In this document: piece by piece, positions 1 to 12,844 of the stretch
Layout of the letters: the number at the start of each line of letters is the position of its first letter
Numbering within the stretch: position 1 is the first letter of the stretch
Assembly: GCF_022581195.2 (NCBI RefSeq)
Contig: NC_061472.1
Location: 5,952,001-6,016,000 of the forward strand
Source of the DNA: Helicoverpa zea
Taxonomy: Eukaryota > Arthropoda > Insecta > Lepidoptera > Noctuidae
Direction: 5' to 3'
DNA length: 64,000 bases
Position numbers and translations under genes: made by a program
The notes under the pieces: generated by a model
Seen by the model: the letters and a program-made list of their open reading frames with translations, nothing else
Told to the model about the DNA's origin: nothing
Database searches by the model: none

Positions 1-3000
1 GAATGGCATTATTATTCCACAGTCCTCAGTCAATAAAACAGCCATAAACAAAACAAAGCTCTCCAAACACCATAAAAGTCTTGACATAATATTTTATAAG
101 AAGCATACAAATTCTTGCAAACATTTCCGTGTCTGTCACCCTTTGTGCACGTCTGTGTACTACCCTGGCACAGAGGGATGCTAATAAAGACAAATAGCCC
201 GATTTATATCCGAACGCATTAAAACTTTTTCGTGCTGTTCAGATCTTCTCTGTTACTTGTCCATTTACTGTTGACCTTTTGAATTTACGTCTTATGCCCT
301 TTCGCGTCCTCAGGGGCTACAAGCAAATGGAACTTATTGAGTCAAAATTTATTCCAGTTCACGCTTCTTTCTTTAAGGAAACAGGGTAAAGTGTAACGTG
401 GGTTGATCGTGTCAAGGCGAGGGCTGCAAGTACAGTCATAGACATAAAACAGATACGGTTTACGACTGATACTAAACATATTATTAAATATAAAACACAA
501 TGCAATAAACATTAAACCGCGTAAGGTAAATTCAATGGCGTGATTTCATAACGTATGAGTCTCACATGGCCAGCAAGTCCTTCAGCAATGCCTTTGAAAA
601 AAGAGAAGTTTGTCACACCCACGCAATTACACCATAAACGGAGGGTGGCAGAAAATTAGCTACTTTCTAAGCACCATATTAAAAGCAATTTACCGACACA
701 ATATGCTAAATATTGCGTGCATGACTTCATCGTTTGTAACAATAGGTTTACACAATACAGCTCCTAAATTTCATTCAATAGCCACCAAAAGAATGGAATT
801 ATATATCCAACCTTTGTACAGTTTCACTTGTAATTATGGCAAACAGTTCAATGTAACATGGCGTGTTTTAGGAGAACTTTGAAAATAAACGTATTAAATC
901 ACGTCCATGATGCTTGACTTTTTTCATGGAAAAAGCACTTGCACTATTTTTTAATTAACAAATCCTATACTCTACTGCTTTATTTGTATAGTACCCTTAG
1001 TATGATTTCTTGGATTCAGGAGGTGCATATATTTTTATTTCTGATTTTCTGACTGTGTTCTAGTTCTTCAAAAATGGACCGTTAAGAATAGCCAAAAATT
1101 AATGTATGGCTTATAAGGTACACCATTTATAGTTTTGATTTAACAACGATTAAAAGTGGAAGAAATGATGGGCGATTTAATCGCTAACATATTGAAAGTT
1201 CCAAACATTAAGTAAATAAATTATCTTAATACCAATAGTGCGTCCCCTGGTAGCAATTATCACGGCTTTTCACGGCCTCTTAACATTAGCACAAAGGTCT
1301 AATTAAGGTAACAGCCAGTGAAATCTCGCGTGCTCAGGAACCATTTCACGCAAAGGCATTCACGTTCGCATAACTTGCTAACTGCTTGAGATGGGGCGCA
1401 ACAAGTCTTCGAGCACTCGTATCATCTTAGTGTTACGTGAAATATGACAGTAGCAAAACCATCAGAATAAGGACCCACAAATTGAATCCCCAAAAATCCA
1501 AAGAACAAGAAAATGCTAAAGTAAGTGTTGACTGCGTAATGGAAGTACATTTCATCGTCCATGGAAGTGTTGTTTCGCTGTCGAGGCATCAACATGAATT
1601 TATTATTTACATCAGCAGACACGAGAGTGTAGAATACACCCAGTTTTCACTTGGAAGCTTACACAGCGTTTAAAAATAAAATACCAAGTAAGATATTGAG
1701 GATATCAATAAGAATGTTACTTGCAGTCGCACCAGGAAGGGACGATCGTTATTCTTGCGATCCCGACTTTTCCCGTATTGAATATCTTACATGGACGTAT
1801 GTATCCGCTCCAAATAAACATTGTGCAGGCGAGGCTATCCGGGATTTCGTAAACCCGAATTCGGTTTAGATTCGTAATATGAAAGTGCGAACATTGAATT
1901 GGAAGAGTATATTTCATTTCGAGCGTCATCTTGAGTTCCAATCATGAATCCGGACATCTGCCGCAACATGAAATTGCCTAACGACCTTTCTGATTTAGTC
2001 CCGAGACTTGTCATTCTCTGCATAACATTTCCGGACATAACCGGCTTATAGTTGGAAGGTGTTTACAGCTTAGGCGTCCCATAACGTTATGCGATTAACG
2101 ATCAGGATAGTGCCAAATAGTGAACAACAGTCCCATGTCTAAGATGATGACTGACGTTTGTTGGATTAGGATCAAGTGGGTTAAACTATTCAGTACTGAA
2201 AAGCTTGATTCACCATTTTATTTACTTACAGTACTTAGGTTCTCATCAAATCTACTGAAGAATTAAACAGGCCTTAAACAATTAAGTAGGACAATAAAAC
2301 AAGCCGATGCCGACGTTTCAATACAAGTTAATAAAGTTGACACACAGTAAATTTTAATCCTGTTAAAGCCCGTTATATCATAAGTAATTTTTGGCAGCTC
2401 AGTGTATGCTTAAAATTCGGTAAGTAAATGCGTTAAGTGATGTTAAGTAGTCTTAAGCCTCCTGCGAAATCCCACCAGTCTCTCATTGGCAGCTTAAGCA
2501 AAAATGGCGTATGCCATTTTGAACTTTATCCTTGAACAAGCTCTGGCGCTGACATGAGAGCAGTTTTATGATAAAAGGATGAGGAGTGTGCAAAATCTGA
2601 TAATATGGAAATTTTCGACGTGTAGGCAACGGAGGCATCACCTTGCCACGTCAGATTATTTAAAATCCCTTCAATTCCTCCCATAGCCAATTTGTCAGAG
2701 AAGCAACATTAATTTCGGCACCGCCCTACCAGATATTACATCAATTTCTTTTTCGAATCAGGGAGCTGTCATCGTGTACCGCTAATGGTATTGGGAACAC
2801 GCGGGCTAATTAAGTCGTCCCTGTTAATTTATAGCTTGTTTTCTACCGCTGGAACAGCTATAATCAAAATAAATCGCTTCCCCCTAAGACACGCAAGGGA
2901 ATACAGCAAATTGGATTGGAAACTAAAGATTCCTTATTTGATAGTAACGTACCTACTTAATTGTAGTCCCGATGCTGTTTCAAATAGAGCACGGGAAGGA

Positions 3001-6000
3001 GAGATCTTAAATTGAGAAACATCGAATTCGAACAAGAAAATAATGATCAAATTTTATCGATACTGAATGTTGCAGAAAGTTAGAAAGGTATACCTGTTTA
3101 TCGATGCCTATCTTAGAGGTGGTGTGCAATACTGCAGGAACATTATAGCAACTATCGATATCGGTTCCGAGGGCGGGTCCGAGTTAGTGGCGGAGTATCG
3201 ATTTCGTTGCCCGAGGCGATTGAGTTACCTCTAATAAGTAGTCGATAATTTAGGACCGTCTTCCTACAATATTATTACAATGTTGCTCGTACTTTAATAA
3301 TTCAGCGAGTGTATGTTTACTGTGTAGTGAGTGAAGAACTACTGTAGTCTGAGCGACAAACTTTAAACAAGATGATGTTTCTAAAACTTTGTTACGACTC
3401 GGTATTGTTGCGTCCTCCCTTAAAATATGTACAAAAGAAAATTTTGCTCTCAAATAACTCATACTTTTATGCATTAGCAAACTCTTTTATGTATTCGCTT
3501 CAGAGATTTTGTTGTAAAATTTGTTCTGACTTTTATGAAGGTTTGTTAGTAATTTGTTCGAGGACCTACATCAAAGTTGACATTTACTCTCGAAAACATA
3601 AATTGTAAATTCAACTGCATACCGAAATATCTAATTATGTTCAGCGAGTTTACAGGAAGAAGACTTTCAAGGGCTCACGACGACAAATAAGTTATGACAG
3701 CAGTAGATTATTATTACAAAAAGTACGGTTCGTTTTTAATCATCAAGAAATAAGGAAAGAATTCTGATAAGGTCTGTGCTAGAGCAAATAGGAGCGTTTT
3801 TATTAAAAGGACGAAAATTGTAATATCCCTGAGAGCGATTCATCATGATACGACCTCGCACGTGATGGTCGTATACAGTGGCGAATTAGCTGGCGTACGT
3901 ATCTAGGGACCAATCTAGCGTCAGTCTTGCCGAGGCCAGATCATAGAAACATAGTGTTCGCGTCCACTAGTTAAACCTCAATGAATGCGGCATTTAATTG
4001 ATGGGTTCAAGGACGGTTATAAACACGTTGCGTGGCAAACTTAATGAACATCTGTAACATTTTTTCATTAAAGCAACGATATAAAATGCAGATTAACAAT
4101 CACTCGACATGCAGTAATTGTACAGTGAAATACAATAAAATGTAAAACAATTTCCGTGTTATCTAGGTGGTAAATTACTAAAAAGTGTTTCATCTGGCAA
4201 CAGAAAACCAACCGTTTTGTGTTACGTGTTCATTGAATATATTCTACCCGGTAAAAATACTGGTTTCACAGTGTAACAAATAATAATTTTGAAAAAAAAA
4301 AGCAAGTTCATAATAGTTTGCTCAGGAACATTTTATTCTGACCTCGTTCTCACACTTGACTATTCAGCCATGTTTGTTTAAATAAACCAAGGTGTTACGA
4401 AGTTTGTTGACCTTTTTCGGTTGTCTGAAAAAATTACGTACTCGTGGGTAGGTGGAAAACAGCCTTCAGGCTGGCGACATATATCGTGACGACGAGCTAA
4501 AAATAACCTTCCATAATAAAAAGTGAGTAAGGCAAAGAAGTGCCAACTCAACGAAATATATCATTAAAACAAGGCAAGACATGAACCAACAAAATATAAA
4601 ACATGATGACTATGTAAAAAGTATAGAACCTTTAGTTTTGATAGTTTTTATGAAGTGTAAATTATTGCCTTCAAAGCGTAACCTACTCAGCCATTGAAAC
4701 AGCCACAGAAAAATTGCCTTTTGTCAGACTCCAGTGCATACTGACGTTCTCAAAATATACGTTAGCTTCAGAAAATATATTGGTTTCACTTCGTTACTGC
4801 GAATAGTTTTCGAAAAGCACCAATTTTCCAGGCAATTAATTTGAGACACGCTTAACTTTTTCGCATCAACCTCGGTCATCAATTTCTTGGGTTTAGCTTT
4901 CCTTTTTTAAACTACCCGCTTTAATTAAAGTAAGCGTTCTAATTTTGAACTTCAGGAGAAGCTTTAAAGCATGTCTGACAGGTCCGCTCTCAGGAGCGAT
5001 GATGAGTTTTGTACAGAAAACAGTATTTTTAGCCGGTATGCACTTTCATGACACACCGCATATCCAATATTTTTATTCAACATACACCTAGAACGTGCTA
5101 ATATGTTAAAAGGATTGGATATCATGGTTTCGCACAACGAACAACAAATCCCATGGTGTCGAAAAACAACAAAAATTCTCTCACAAAATTGAGCAAGATT
5201 TTTCTCCACACACTGATACTAGAACATAAATAAAAGCTTGGAACAACACCTCATATTTTTGGGAGCACGTAAAGGCAGGTTTATTCGACACTAAATTGAC
5301 AGTGCGAAAGTGATATTAATTTCTGCCTACCAACCCGGTTCCGTATATTTAATTTGCCTAATTGACAGGGGAAACATTACCGGGAGTTTCACAATCCTCA
5401 GCGTGTTTTAGTAATGAATGCTATGAGATTTTTATGTTGAAGAATTGTGATTTATGTTGACAGTTTAACGAAGGTACTTGGCAGTAATGAAGGGTTGTTG
5501 CAACCCCTTTTCAGTTACAGGAGGGGTTATAGAGAGCAGCTATGAAATGGTTGGATGCTAACCGCAGAAGAAAGGCTCTGCTTTAATTGGGGCAGACTCT
5601 CGCAATCGTTTTAAATAACTTGGAAAAGTGTCGCAAATTATGATAACAATGTAAATGGTACACAGATATTACTGAACAGGATTTTTTATACAACGGCTGT
5701 ACTTCTTATGTGCATGCCTGAATTTGCATATGAAATCAGTCTTGTATGTACAGGTATGGGGGTACACGATATGGACAAAAAAATTTAGAACTCTTGAGCT
5801 TTATAATATTATTTATTGATCGTCTCTAGACTTAATGAATCCCAGCTAAATCTAAACGCGTGAATGTTAATTCCTTACAAACAAAGGGGTCGTTATTTTA
5901 TTTAGTTAAGTTAGCTAGTGCTAATCAATCTACGTCGTCGCGACAACTTAATCTGTATGCAACTGAACGACACAGTTTTATACAAATTAACACGTCAATT

Positions 6001-7540
6001 TGATAAATCCTTAGCTTAATGTACGAGTTATCGAATGAGTTATGGAAATTAAGTGTGTTTTTATTAATAATAACTATGGTTTTAAGTGTGCACCTCGAAA
6101 GTTAACATGTAGAAGTTTATTTAACTGCTTTTAGATGAGACTAAGCGACTGATTCTTTTGATAAGTGTTTAAATGAAAATTAATATTACAGATTATTCTT
6201 CAACAATGATTGTATGCTGTTGTGGCGCAGTCTAGATTGAAGTTATTAGTCATTCTCTTAGTATCAATAATTCAAAAGGGGAATACCCCAGTCATTGGAA
6301 ATAGACTCACCGATACACGTCTTGGAAAGTAGCCTGTATACCTAGAGAGATAAGAGTACCTACAGAAAAAAATATTATTGGTATTATTCCTTGCTTTTAA
6401 ATTAGGCGCTTACAGTAAAAAGGTACTTTTGTGTCGAATTAAATGTTACCAAAATCAATTTCGAACCTCTTATCTAGACCTTCCTTTTTGGCACACACTT
6501 CGCCGGTTTTTTATGACTTGGCAGGAAATTATAGGTTTCGGTGAGCCTACGTGAAAGTATGTACCTAGTACCCACGTATTCAGGTAAGTAACGAGAAATA
6601 GGTAAGTCTGGAGACACATTTGTATGCAAAACATGTAATTTTTTGTGTTCACATCCTGTCTAGAAGTCGTAAATTATGTTGGAGCGAAACGATTTATTGT
6701 CAGACAATATGTATGTAGGTATATGCTATCGTATGTATTGTATATACTTAGCGAGTTTTGTTTTACTGTTATGTAAGTAATGATTTTTGTTTTACCTCTA
6801 GTCAAATATTCTATTAGACTTACTGTTTTTCTAGTACCTATGTATCGAGGCATAGACTTACTTACCAAGATCTTTTTATATATATTTTTTAAACATAAAT
6901 TCATTATTAACGACAGAAGGAAAAAAGGGTTTTTCTAATAACTATGAGTGAATATTATCGGCATCACTTACTTTACCACGAAATGTGTTTAGTTATGCTT
7001 AATAGTTATTGTTTTTAAATGTTTCATTCTTGTTATGTAATGAATATGTCATACTGGTTAATTCATAAATTCCCCTGCCTTTATTGTTTTTGTGGTTTAG
7101 AATAAGTGCCTACAATTAAACCCAATAGTACGTAATATTATTCAACATAATGATGGCTTCAATACAACTAAATAGGTACACATTCATAAAAAAATATCAC
7201 TTTAGCTTAACACCGACGTAGTCTATTATGCAAACAAAATAAAAACAGAACTATAGACAGAACCAAATTTTTCAATGAAATAAACTTTTTAGTACATCAT
7301 ACAATTTGTCTTCTTTTCGTCGTAGGCGCTCTACAAACCACTATCTCTTATACATCTGTATGAAACTGCACTCTCATTTGACACGCAACATATGATTCAT
7401 TTCATACCCACCTACTCATGTAGGTAACAAAGTAAACCATGGTATACACGCCCATACTTACGGTGACGGAACCCGAGGTACTGCACCATAAAACTGAAGA
7501 TAGGGCCGACTCACTTTTATCACCATGGTTGTGCGTTTCC
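1..7540. other. Unassigned AT-rich non-coding DNA
   Basis: No open frame here resembles a protein family I know, and the frames present are short (60 to 81 codons) with unrelated content on both strands. I saw no tRNA, no clear terminal repeat and no long tandem array. Some stretches (about 6540-6900) are enriched in short TAGGTA/TACCTA words, a low-complexity habit also seen near 31.3-31.9 kb. Short host exons could be hidden here and would need transcript data to find. Confidence 0.6.
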
Positions 7541-7559
7541 ACTGTTGTCACGATACGAC

Positions 7560-8050
7560 ACGTCACTATTATACTATGAAGGTTCGTACATAGGCCTCCC
7601 CCTTAGATCTCCACAGATACTTACCTGTTGGAGGCGACCGGCATCCAGCGTCTTCCGGACCTTTATAAGGTCGTCTGTCCACCTAGTTGGTGGACGTCCT
7701 ACGCTGCGCTTGCTAGTCCGTGGTCTCCACTCCAGCACTTTTCGGCCCCATCGGCCATCTGCTCTGTGAGCAATATGGCCTGCCCATTGCCACTTCAACT
7801 CGCTAATCCGATGGGCTATACCGGTGACTTTGGTTCGTCTACGGATCTCCTCGTTTCGGATTCGATCACGTAGAGAAACACCGAGCATAGCCCTCTCCAT
7901 AGCTCATTGAGTGACTTTGAGCTTTGAGATGAGGCCGATAGTGAGAGACCACGTTTCGGTGCCGTAAGTCATCACTGGTAACACACATTGCTTGTAGACT
8001 TTCATCGATTTCAATTTGAAGCCACGTGTTAGACACCATTGCAACGACTG
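7560..8050 (-). pseudogene. RTE-like retrotransposon fragment (C-terminal part of endonuclease/reverse transcriptase)
   Basis: Read on the minus strand this encodes the end of a non-LTR retrotransposon polyprotein. A segment near 7920-8000 gives VLPVMTYGTETWSLT, the post-catalytic part of the RT domain. It is followed by the conserved C-terminal stretch RDRIRNEEIRRRTKV, a KWQWAGHIAHR segment and GRPPTRWTDD (frame 7574-7900). The normal frame is split: an in-frame stop sits about 7905 between the two parts, and the end is shifted or truncated. The catalytic FADD region, the endonuclease domain and the 5' end are absent, so this is a dead, truncated copy. No target duplication was identified. 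Lepidopteran genomes hold many copies of related elements (family knowledge). The RTE assignment is by motif memory, so a neighbouring APE-type clade is possible. Confidence 0.85.
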
Positions 8051-8213
8051 TAAACATTAGTAAAGATAATTTAAAATGTCAAACATTTTTATATGAATAT
8101 GAGTTAAAAATAATCCTTCAAGCAATTAAGAAAATAATTACTCAACAAAAGTTTTCCAATGTTATTTATTGGAAAAACAAATCACCTACCAACAATAGAA
8201 CTTAAAAGGATAA

Positions 8214-8399
8214 TCCTACGTATATTATAAATGTGAAAGTTTGTGAGAATGTATGGATGTATGTTTGTTATTCAATCACGCAAAAACGGCTGGACTGATT
8301 TGATTGAAATTTGATACGTAGACAGGTGATACCCTGGATTAACATATAGGCTACTTTTTATCAAAACACCACGCGGGCGAAGCCGCTGGCAGAAGCTAG
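8214..8399 (+). mobile_element. Non-autonomous Helitron
   Basis: The element begins with TC (TCCTACGTATATTATAAATG), ends with CTAG, and sits exactly between an A (8213) and a T (8400), the Helitron target rule. About 15 bases before the CTAG there is a short GC-rich hairpin (GCGGGCGAAGCCGC), the usual 3' terminator of these elements. The interior carries the phrases TGTATGTTTGTTA and ATAGGCTACTTTTTATC that I associate with a very common lepidopteran Helitron family. At 186 bp it has no coding capacity and would depend on Rep/Helicase supplied elsewhere. Few mismatches to the remembered family suggest it is moderately young. Confidence 0.8.
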
Positions 8400-11300
8400 T
8401 AATTCATAAAAATATGACCAGACGGTGAAAACAGACGCCCATCATAAGCTCGCCACAGTAAAGTAGTTTACTAGCAGTAAACGTAATCAATAATGATGAC
8501 TTATGCACTGGCCTTACTTTTTACTCATACTTACTACTAAGAACTTGTCCAGATGGTAAGATTAGACGACAATAGCAAACCTTTAACGTACATACATTAT
8601 TTGTACAGCGACATACATCGTTAATCGAAAGCAGAGGTTGAAAGATATATTCGTCCGTATTGCCTAAACAACATAGATTGATATGGCTAAATAACTTCTG
8701 CCCGCGCAGTTTTACCCGCTTCCCAAAGAAACTTCTCACTGTACCCGGACAAAAAATAGCCTTATGTTTATCCTGATGTATAAGACATATTACTGCCAAG
8801 TTTTGACAAAATCCATTCAGTAGTTTTTGCGTGAAAGAGGAACAAACGTCGATGCATACAAACGTTCGCGTTTATGGTGTAAGTACTTTATCACAGAAAC
8901 CTTTAGATAATTTTTAATTTGTTCATTATGAAGACAAGTTTTGTTTCAAATCCTATTTCATAATTTGGAGCACACGCAAAATTTTACGTCACCGCTCTGA
9001 ACACGCTCTTAGAAAATATGGAAGCGTAAAATTAGGCAATATCCTTTGCGCTTAAAGCAGTCAAGTTTTAAATATGGCGTTTAATATACCCGATCAGTAA
9101 TAAATCCTAACCGAACAGGATATAGGATGGGCAGTCTTATAGCTTATGGATAACGAGATATGGTTTTGATTTAGAGAGATGAAAAGATGTTTTAAATTTC
9201 AAGTCACTGAAATTAAACTGGTCTTTAAGACTAATTGTCAAAACTTCAATTTTGCTAAAACGACAAAAATAACCAGCAAACATTATCTTGAAGAACAGTT
9301 TCTGGAGTAATAAGCCTAATTTAATAAAAACGGGCCAGCCACCGAGATTAAAAAAGTCATATCTTTTTTTCTGTAGCCAATAGATAACGGTGTACTGGCT
9401 CGGTTTATTATAAAAATACTTACTGCTCGTCATAAGCCTGGCCGCAGTGATAAGGGAAGTTCTTAAATCCTCGAATTTTATCCCCATTTTATGAAAGCAG
9501 CCGGTTCAAGAATATTTATATTAAGACGCGAATCTGCGTCGTTTTAGGATTGAAGATTTCATGTCGCGTGATGTTACACAAATTACTATTTACATTTCAC
9601 AGACTGTTTAGTGGCCTACTTATTTATGTAACTCACAGAATTGAGGTAAGTGAAATATTCTTCTAATAGATAAGGCTACGTGACATTTAGAAAAGATATC
9701 CTCTCTCGAGTCCAGACATTTCTCCTGTTAATTAAGAGTTTAAAAAAGTGGATCCTTGAAATAAAAACAAATCTAGGTTTGAAAGCAATTATAACATCCT
9801 ACATTTCTCTTTTAACAAAAAAGAAACTTTTGTGAAGGATCTAATAAAAATAAACAATCAAAGAAAAATATGGAACGAATCTTTTGAATACGTAATAGAT
9901 GATCAGTGAATTACGTCTTATGAATAATTGAAATCCCGGTACATAATAACAGAGGGAGCGGTTAAAAACATGTTTATAGGACAAACAACAAAAGGGCATA
10001 CCATGTTTATTCCCTAACGTACATTGTTTGCTTAACCGGAATAAGGGACAAACAAATAAACGATAAAACATAATTAATTGTTATCATATGAAAATACTTG
10101 CTGTGCTCTGATAGATAATGCCTTCCTTGTGAGGATTTATGAACGGTATGAATGAATTCAAATTATTGCTTTGTCGTTTAATTCTGTTAGCGTAAGGACA
10201 AAAGTGATGTTAGGTTTTTCCGGGACCCTGATGCAATACACAAAGGGCAAGGAACATGGTGGGTTTTACTCAGCAAGAGTCTGACTATGTCCTGGTCTAT
10301 GGCCCTATGTCTTGTTATTTGTTTGGACAAGAAGACTGGTTATAAATGGCGACAATATACCTATTTTGTATTTCTTCTTGTGGTGAGTTTCTCAAGATAC
10401 GTTCTCATGTCTTCCTGGGAAATAAAACCCCGATGATCTAAGTATTTATTTGTTCCTTTCGTTATTGTGTAGATAATTGTGCCATTCTTATATCAACAAT
10501 CCCTGTATTTACCCGTGGTATGTATGACTCATACGAAGATTACACAAAGCAAAGAATAAATAATATCTTTTCAATTCCTACAGGGAAGCATTAAGATGAC
10601 CGTTCAATGCGGATGCGAGGCATCAATACTTCTATACATAGACAACGAGATAAGGTCTTAATGCAGAAATGGCATCCTCCTTGCGACCACATTCTGTTGT
10701 CTATGGTTTAGGTTCGATGTTGCTACGATGAAAATTACTGTTAATAAAACCTAGTTTTGACTTTTGTTTTGTTTTTAAGAAGAATATATATACCAAGAAA
10801 GTTTTTACTTCAATATCATTTTTGCCACACTTTTCCTGTTCCTCTAGCTTAAAACTTTTTACCAAAAACTTAGCAAGGAAATTATTACTCTACATTGTCT
10901 GCTTTTTGTGTAGTTAAACTGAGCTATGTAATGGCCAGTAAAATGTTTTTTTTTTCTGCTGTGGTAAATAATCTAAAACCACAGAATGTCTGTGAGTGGT
11001 GGAGAGCGTATTTTCCTTTCTGAGTCATAAAATTACAGTTAATTTTTGAAAATCATTACATGTGAATAAAAAAAACTCGTGATCTTCCAAACAAAAAGTT
11101 ATTTTAGTTACGAAATAGTGAAAGCGTTTAAAATCAGGCAGCTTCTGTTAACAATAGTTAACAAAAAACATAGGTACTTTAGTAGATACTACTTTGAAGA
11201 GCGTTTCTCCAGTTAACCTCAGGGTTTCAGGCAACAAAGACCCGTTTACCTTTTACCTTGTTAAATATAAAAAAGTAATAAGTAAGTACTTATGTAAGAA

Positions 11301-12120
11301 CTTCCTAGAATTCAACAATACACGTTTGAAAAGTATTTGACGCCTTCATCGGAATGTAAAGGTTAGCGGTTATTAATGATGAATCGCATTCATTATTACG
11401 GCTCGCACATAAGATCGATTATAACAGTACCTATTTCAATCAGCCATTGAACATAACCTCAACAAGAAATCAAATCGTAACCACACTTCAAGAGAATGAG
11501 GGCAACGCTCCACTTTCCGGCTAAAACCGGTTTCAATCGTCGGGACCTACACGGCTACTTTACCGTCCCGATTACACGTAACGTGGTTTTTTACAACGGT
11601 TATTTTGAATATCCTTGTACGTTACAAGAAGGTTCGATTTTCGAATGTTTTTACGTATGTTTCGAACGTTCCCGCGCTTTTAGTGGCGTGGGCGGCCATT
11701 GGCGTAAAGCCGCTATTAAGTTGGCAACGGAATGGATTCGGATTTTCCACGCGGTTAGACAGAATGACACAACTTTAGAACCTAGCGATTGGCATTCGTC
11801 ACAGCCATTTAAACCGTTGTTTTAATAAATAATACGTTTTCAGAACCTTCCTTCTCATGTGCTGGAATAAATAAAGGGACTGTCCGCGTTGTCTGCCAGA
11901 ACGCCTTTTAATGTATTCCCTGTCACTGAATAAAAACTACCTTCGTTAATTTTGGCTGGGAAACAAATTATATTTCTCGCCAGATTTTAAACGACGTTTT
12001 AAATTAATTATGGAACAAGCGGCGGAAACTCAATGACATCGTCTTTCCGATACCGGATGGTTTTTTTTATGTGGCAAAGATAATTTCGCGCTTTATTTAT
12101 GAAAGTAAATTGATGTTGTA
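8400..12120. other. Unassigned non-coding stretch
   Basis: No recognisable gene. Two frames just over 100 codons exist (9137-9487 minus and 11496-11825 plus), but neither resembles a known protein. The plus-strand one begins with ATG and lies in a locally CpG-rich patch (about 11500-11780), unlike its surroundings, and is discussed as a weak candidate in the findings. No repeats with clear ends were seen. Confidence 0.5.
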
Positions 12121-12123
12121 AAA

Positions 12124-12146
12124 ACATGCAACAAATTGTTGCATGT
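12124..12146. repeat. Perfect 23-bp palindrome
   Basis: ACATGCAACAA is followed by one A and then its exact reverse complement. The one-base spacer makes a stable hairpin loop unlikely, so a two-fold-symmetric protein binding site is the more natural reading. It lies in AT-rich intergenic DNA about 140 bases before a GC-rich block. Confidence 0.6.
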
Positions 12147-12288
12147 ATACGGAGAAATTTAAATTAAAATTACTTTGGAAACAATATTAAATATTAATTG
12201 TTGATTCATCGCTTATGTGGCAATATTTTATGCAGTGCACGTTCATGTCAATTACATAAAAGATGTATTTAGAATAGACATGGGCGCC

Positions 12289-12362
12289 GCCCCAGAATTT
12301 TGCGGCGGCGGCGCGCTGATGAATTTTACACAGCGGCGGCGTGACGCCGGCGGCGTGGATGA
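12289..12362. repeat. GC-rich CGG/GCC low-complexity block
   Basis: An abrupt island of GGCGGCGGCG-type sequence about 74 bases long lies in DNA that is otherwise strongly AT-rich. Frames on both strands run through it (12187-12453 minus, 12217-12513 plus), giving alanine/proline- or glycine-rich peptides with no recognisable domain. I read those frames as a side effect of the composition. Confidence 0.5.
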
Positions 12363-12490
12363 TATACATGTTAATAGATTTGCAATTCCTTTCGATTCTA
12401 ATAAAATTATTCTTGCTGTCATCCTTATAGTCATTGCCATTTCCCTCCAACACTCATACTCCTTTCATTCATATCTCCCATTTCAATCAT

Positions 12491-12814
12491 CTAATCTACC
12501 ACCGCATTTCTAAATTGCTCCGCCAAATCGGCCCTTTCCAACCTGTGCCATTTTATGTTTGGAGGTAACTTTTCTTTGCCCTTTATTGACTTTATTGTAA
12601 ACGCCACTTCCATAACAAGGGGTCTGTGTCGCGAGACTACACTTTCACCCGGTATAACCTTACAATCTTTTATGTTCTTCAAATTACTGCGTCTAACCAA
12701 AAAGTAATAAATTTGTGTGGCACGTGGACCGCTTTTATAGGTGATCCTGTGCTCCGAGTTCTTCTGGAACCACGTGTTGACCACTGCCAGATCAAACGCA
12801 GTAGCCGGTAGCAA
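12491..12814 (-). pseudogene. RTE-like endonuclease (APE-type) fragment, inverted relative to the adjacent RT
   Basis: The minus-strand frame encodes the C-terminal half of an exonuclease/endonuclease/phosphatase (APE-like) domain: DLAVVNTWFQK, then ITYKSGPRATQIYYFLVRR, then CKVIPGESVVSRHRPLVME. The last block corresponds to the catalytic DH-containing motif, here SRHRPL. The N-terminal half of the domain is missing and the fragment runs into unrelated sequence at about 12490. Immediately to the right, on the opposite strand, lies the RT part of a similar element (from about 12845). The order and orientation (inverted 5' part beside a direct 3' part) match a twin-priming insertion. Not functional. 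Confidence 0.85.
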
Positions 12815-12844
12815 CAGGGCTTCACCCTGTCGACATATAGCTTA

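Noticed and set aside
9137..9487. 116-codon minus-strand gene
   Set aside because: AT-rich composition, no recognisable domain and no splice or regulatory context; likely chance.
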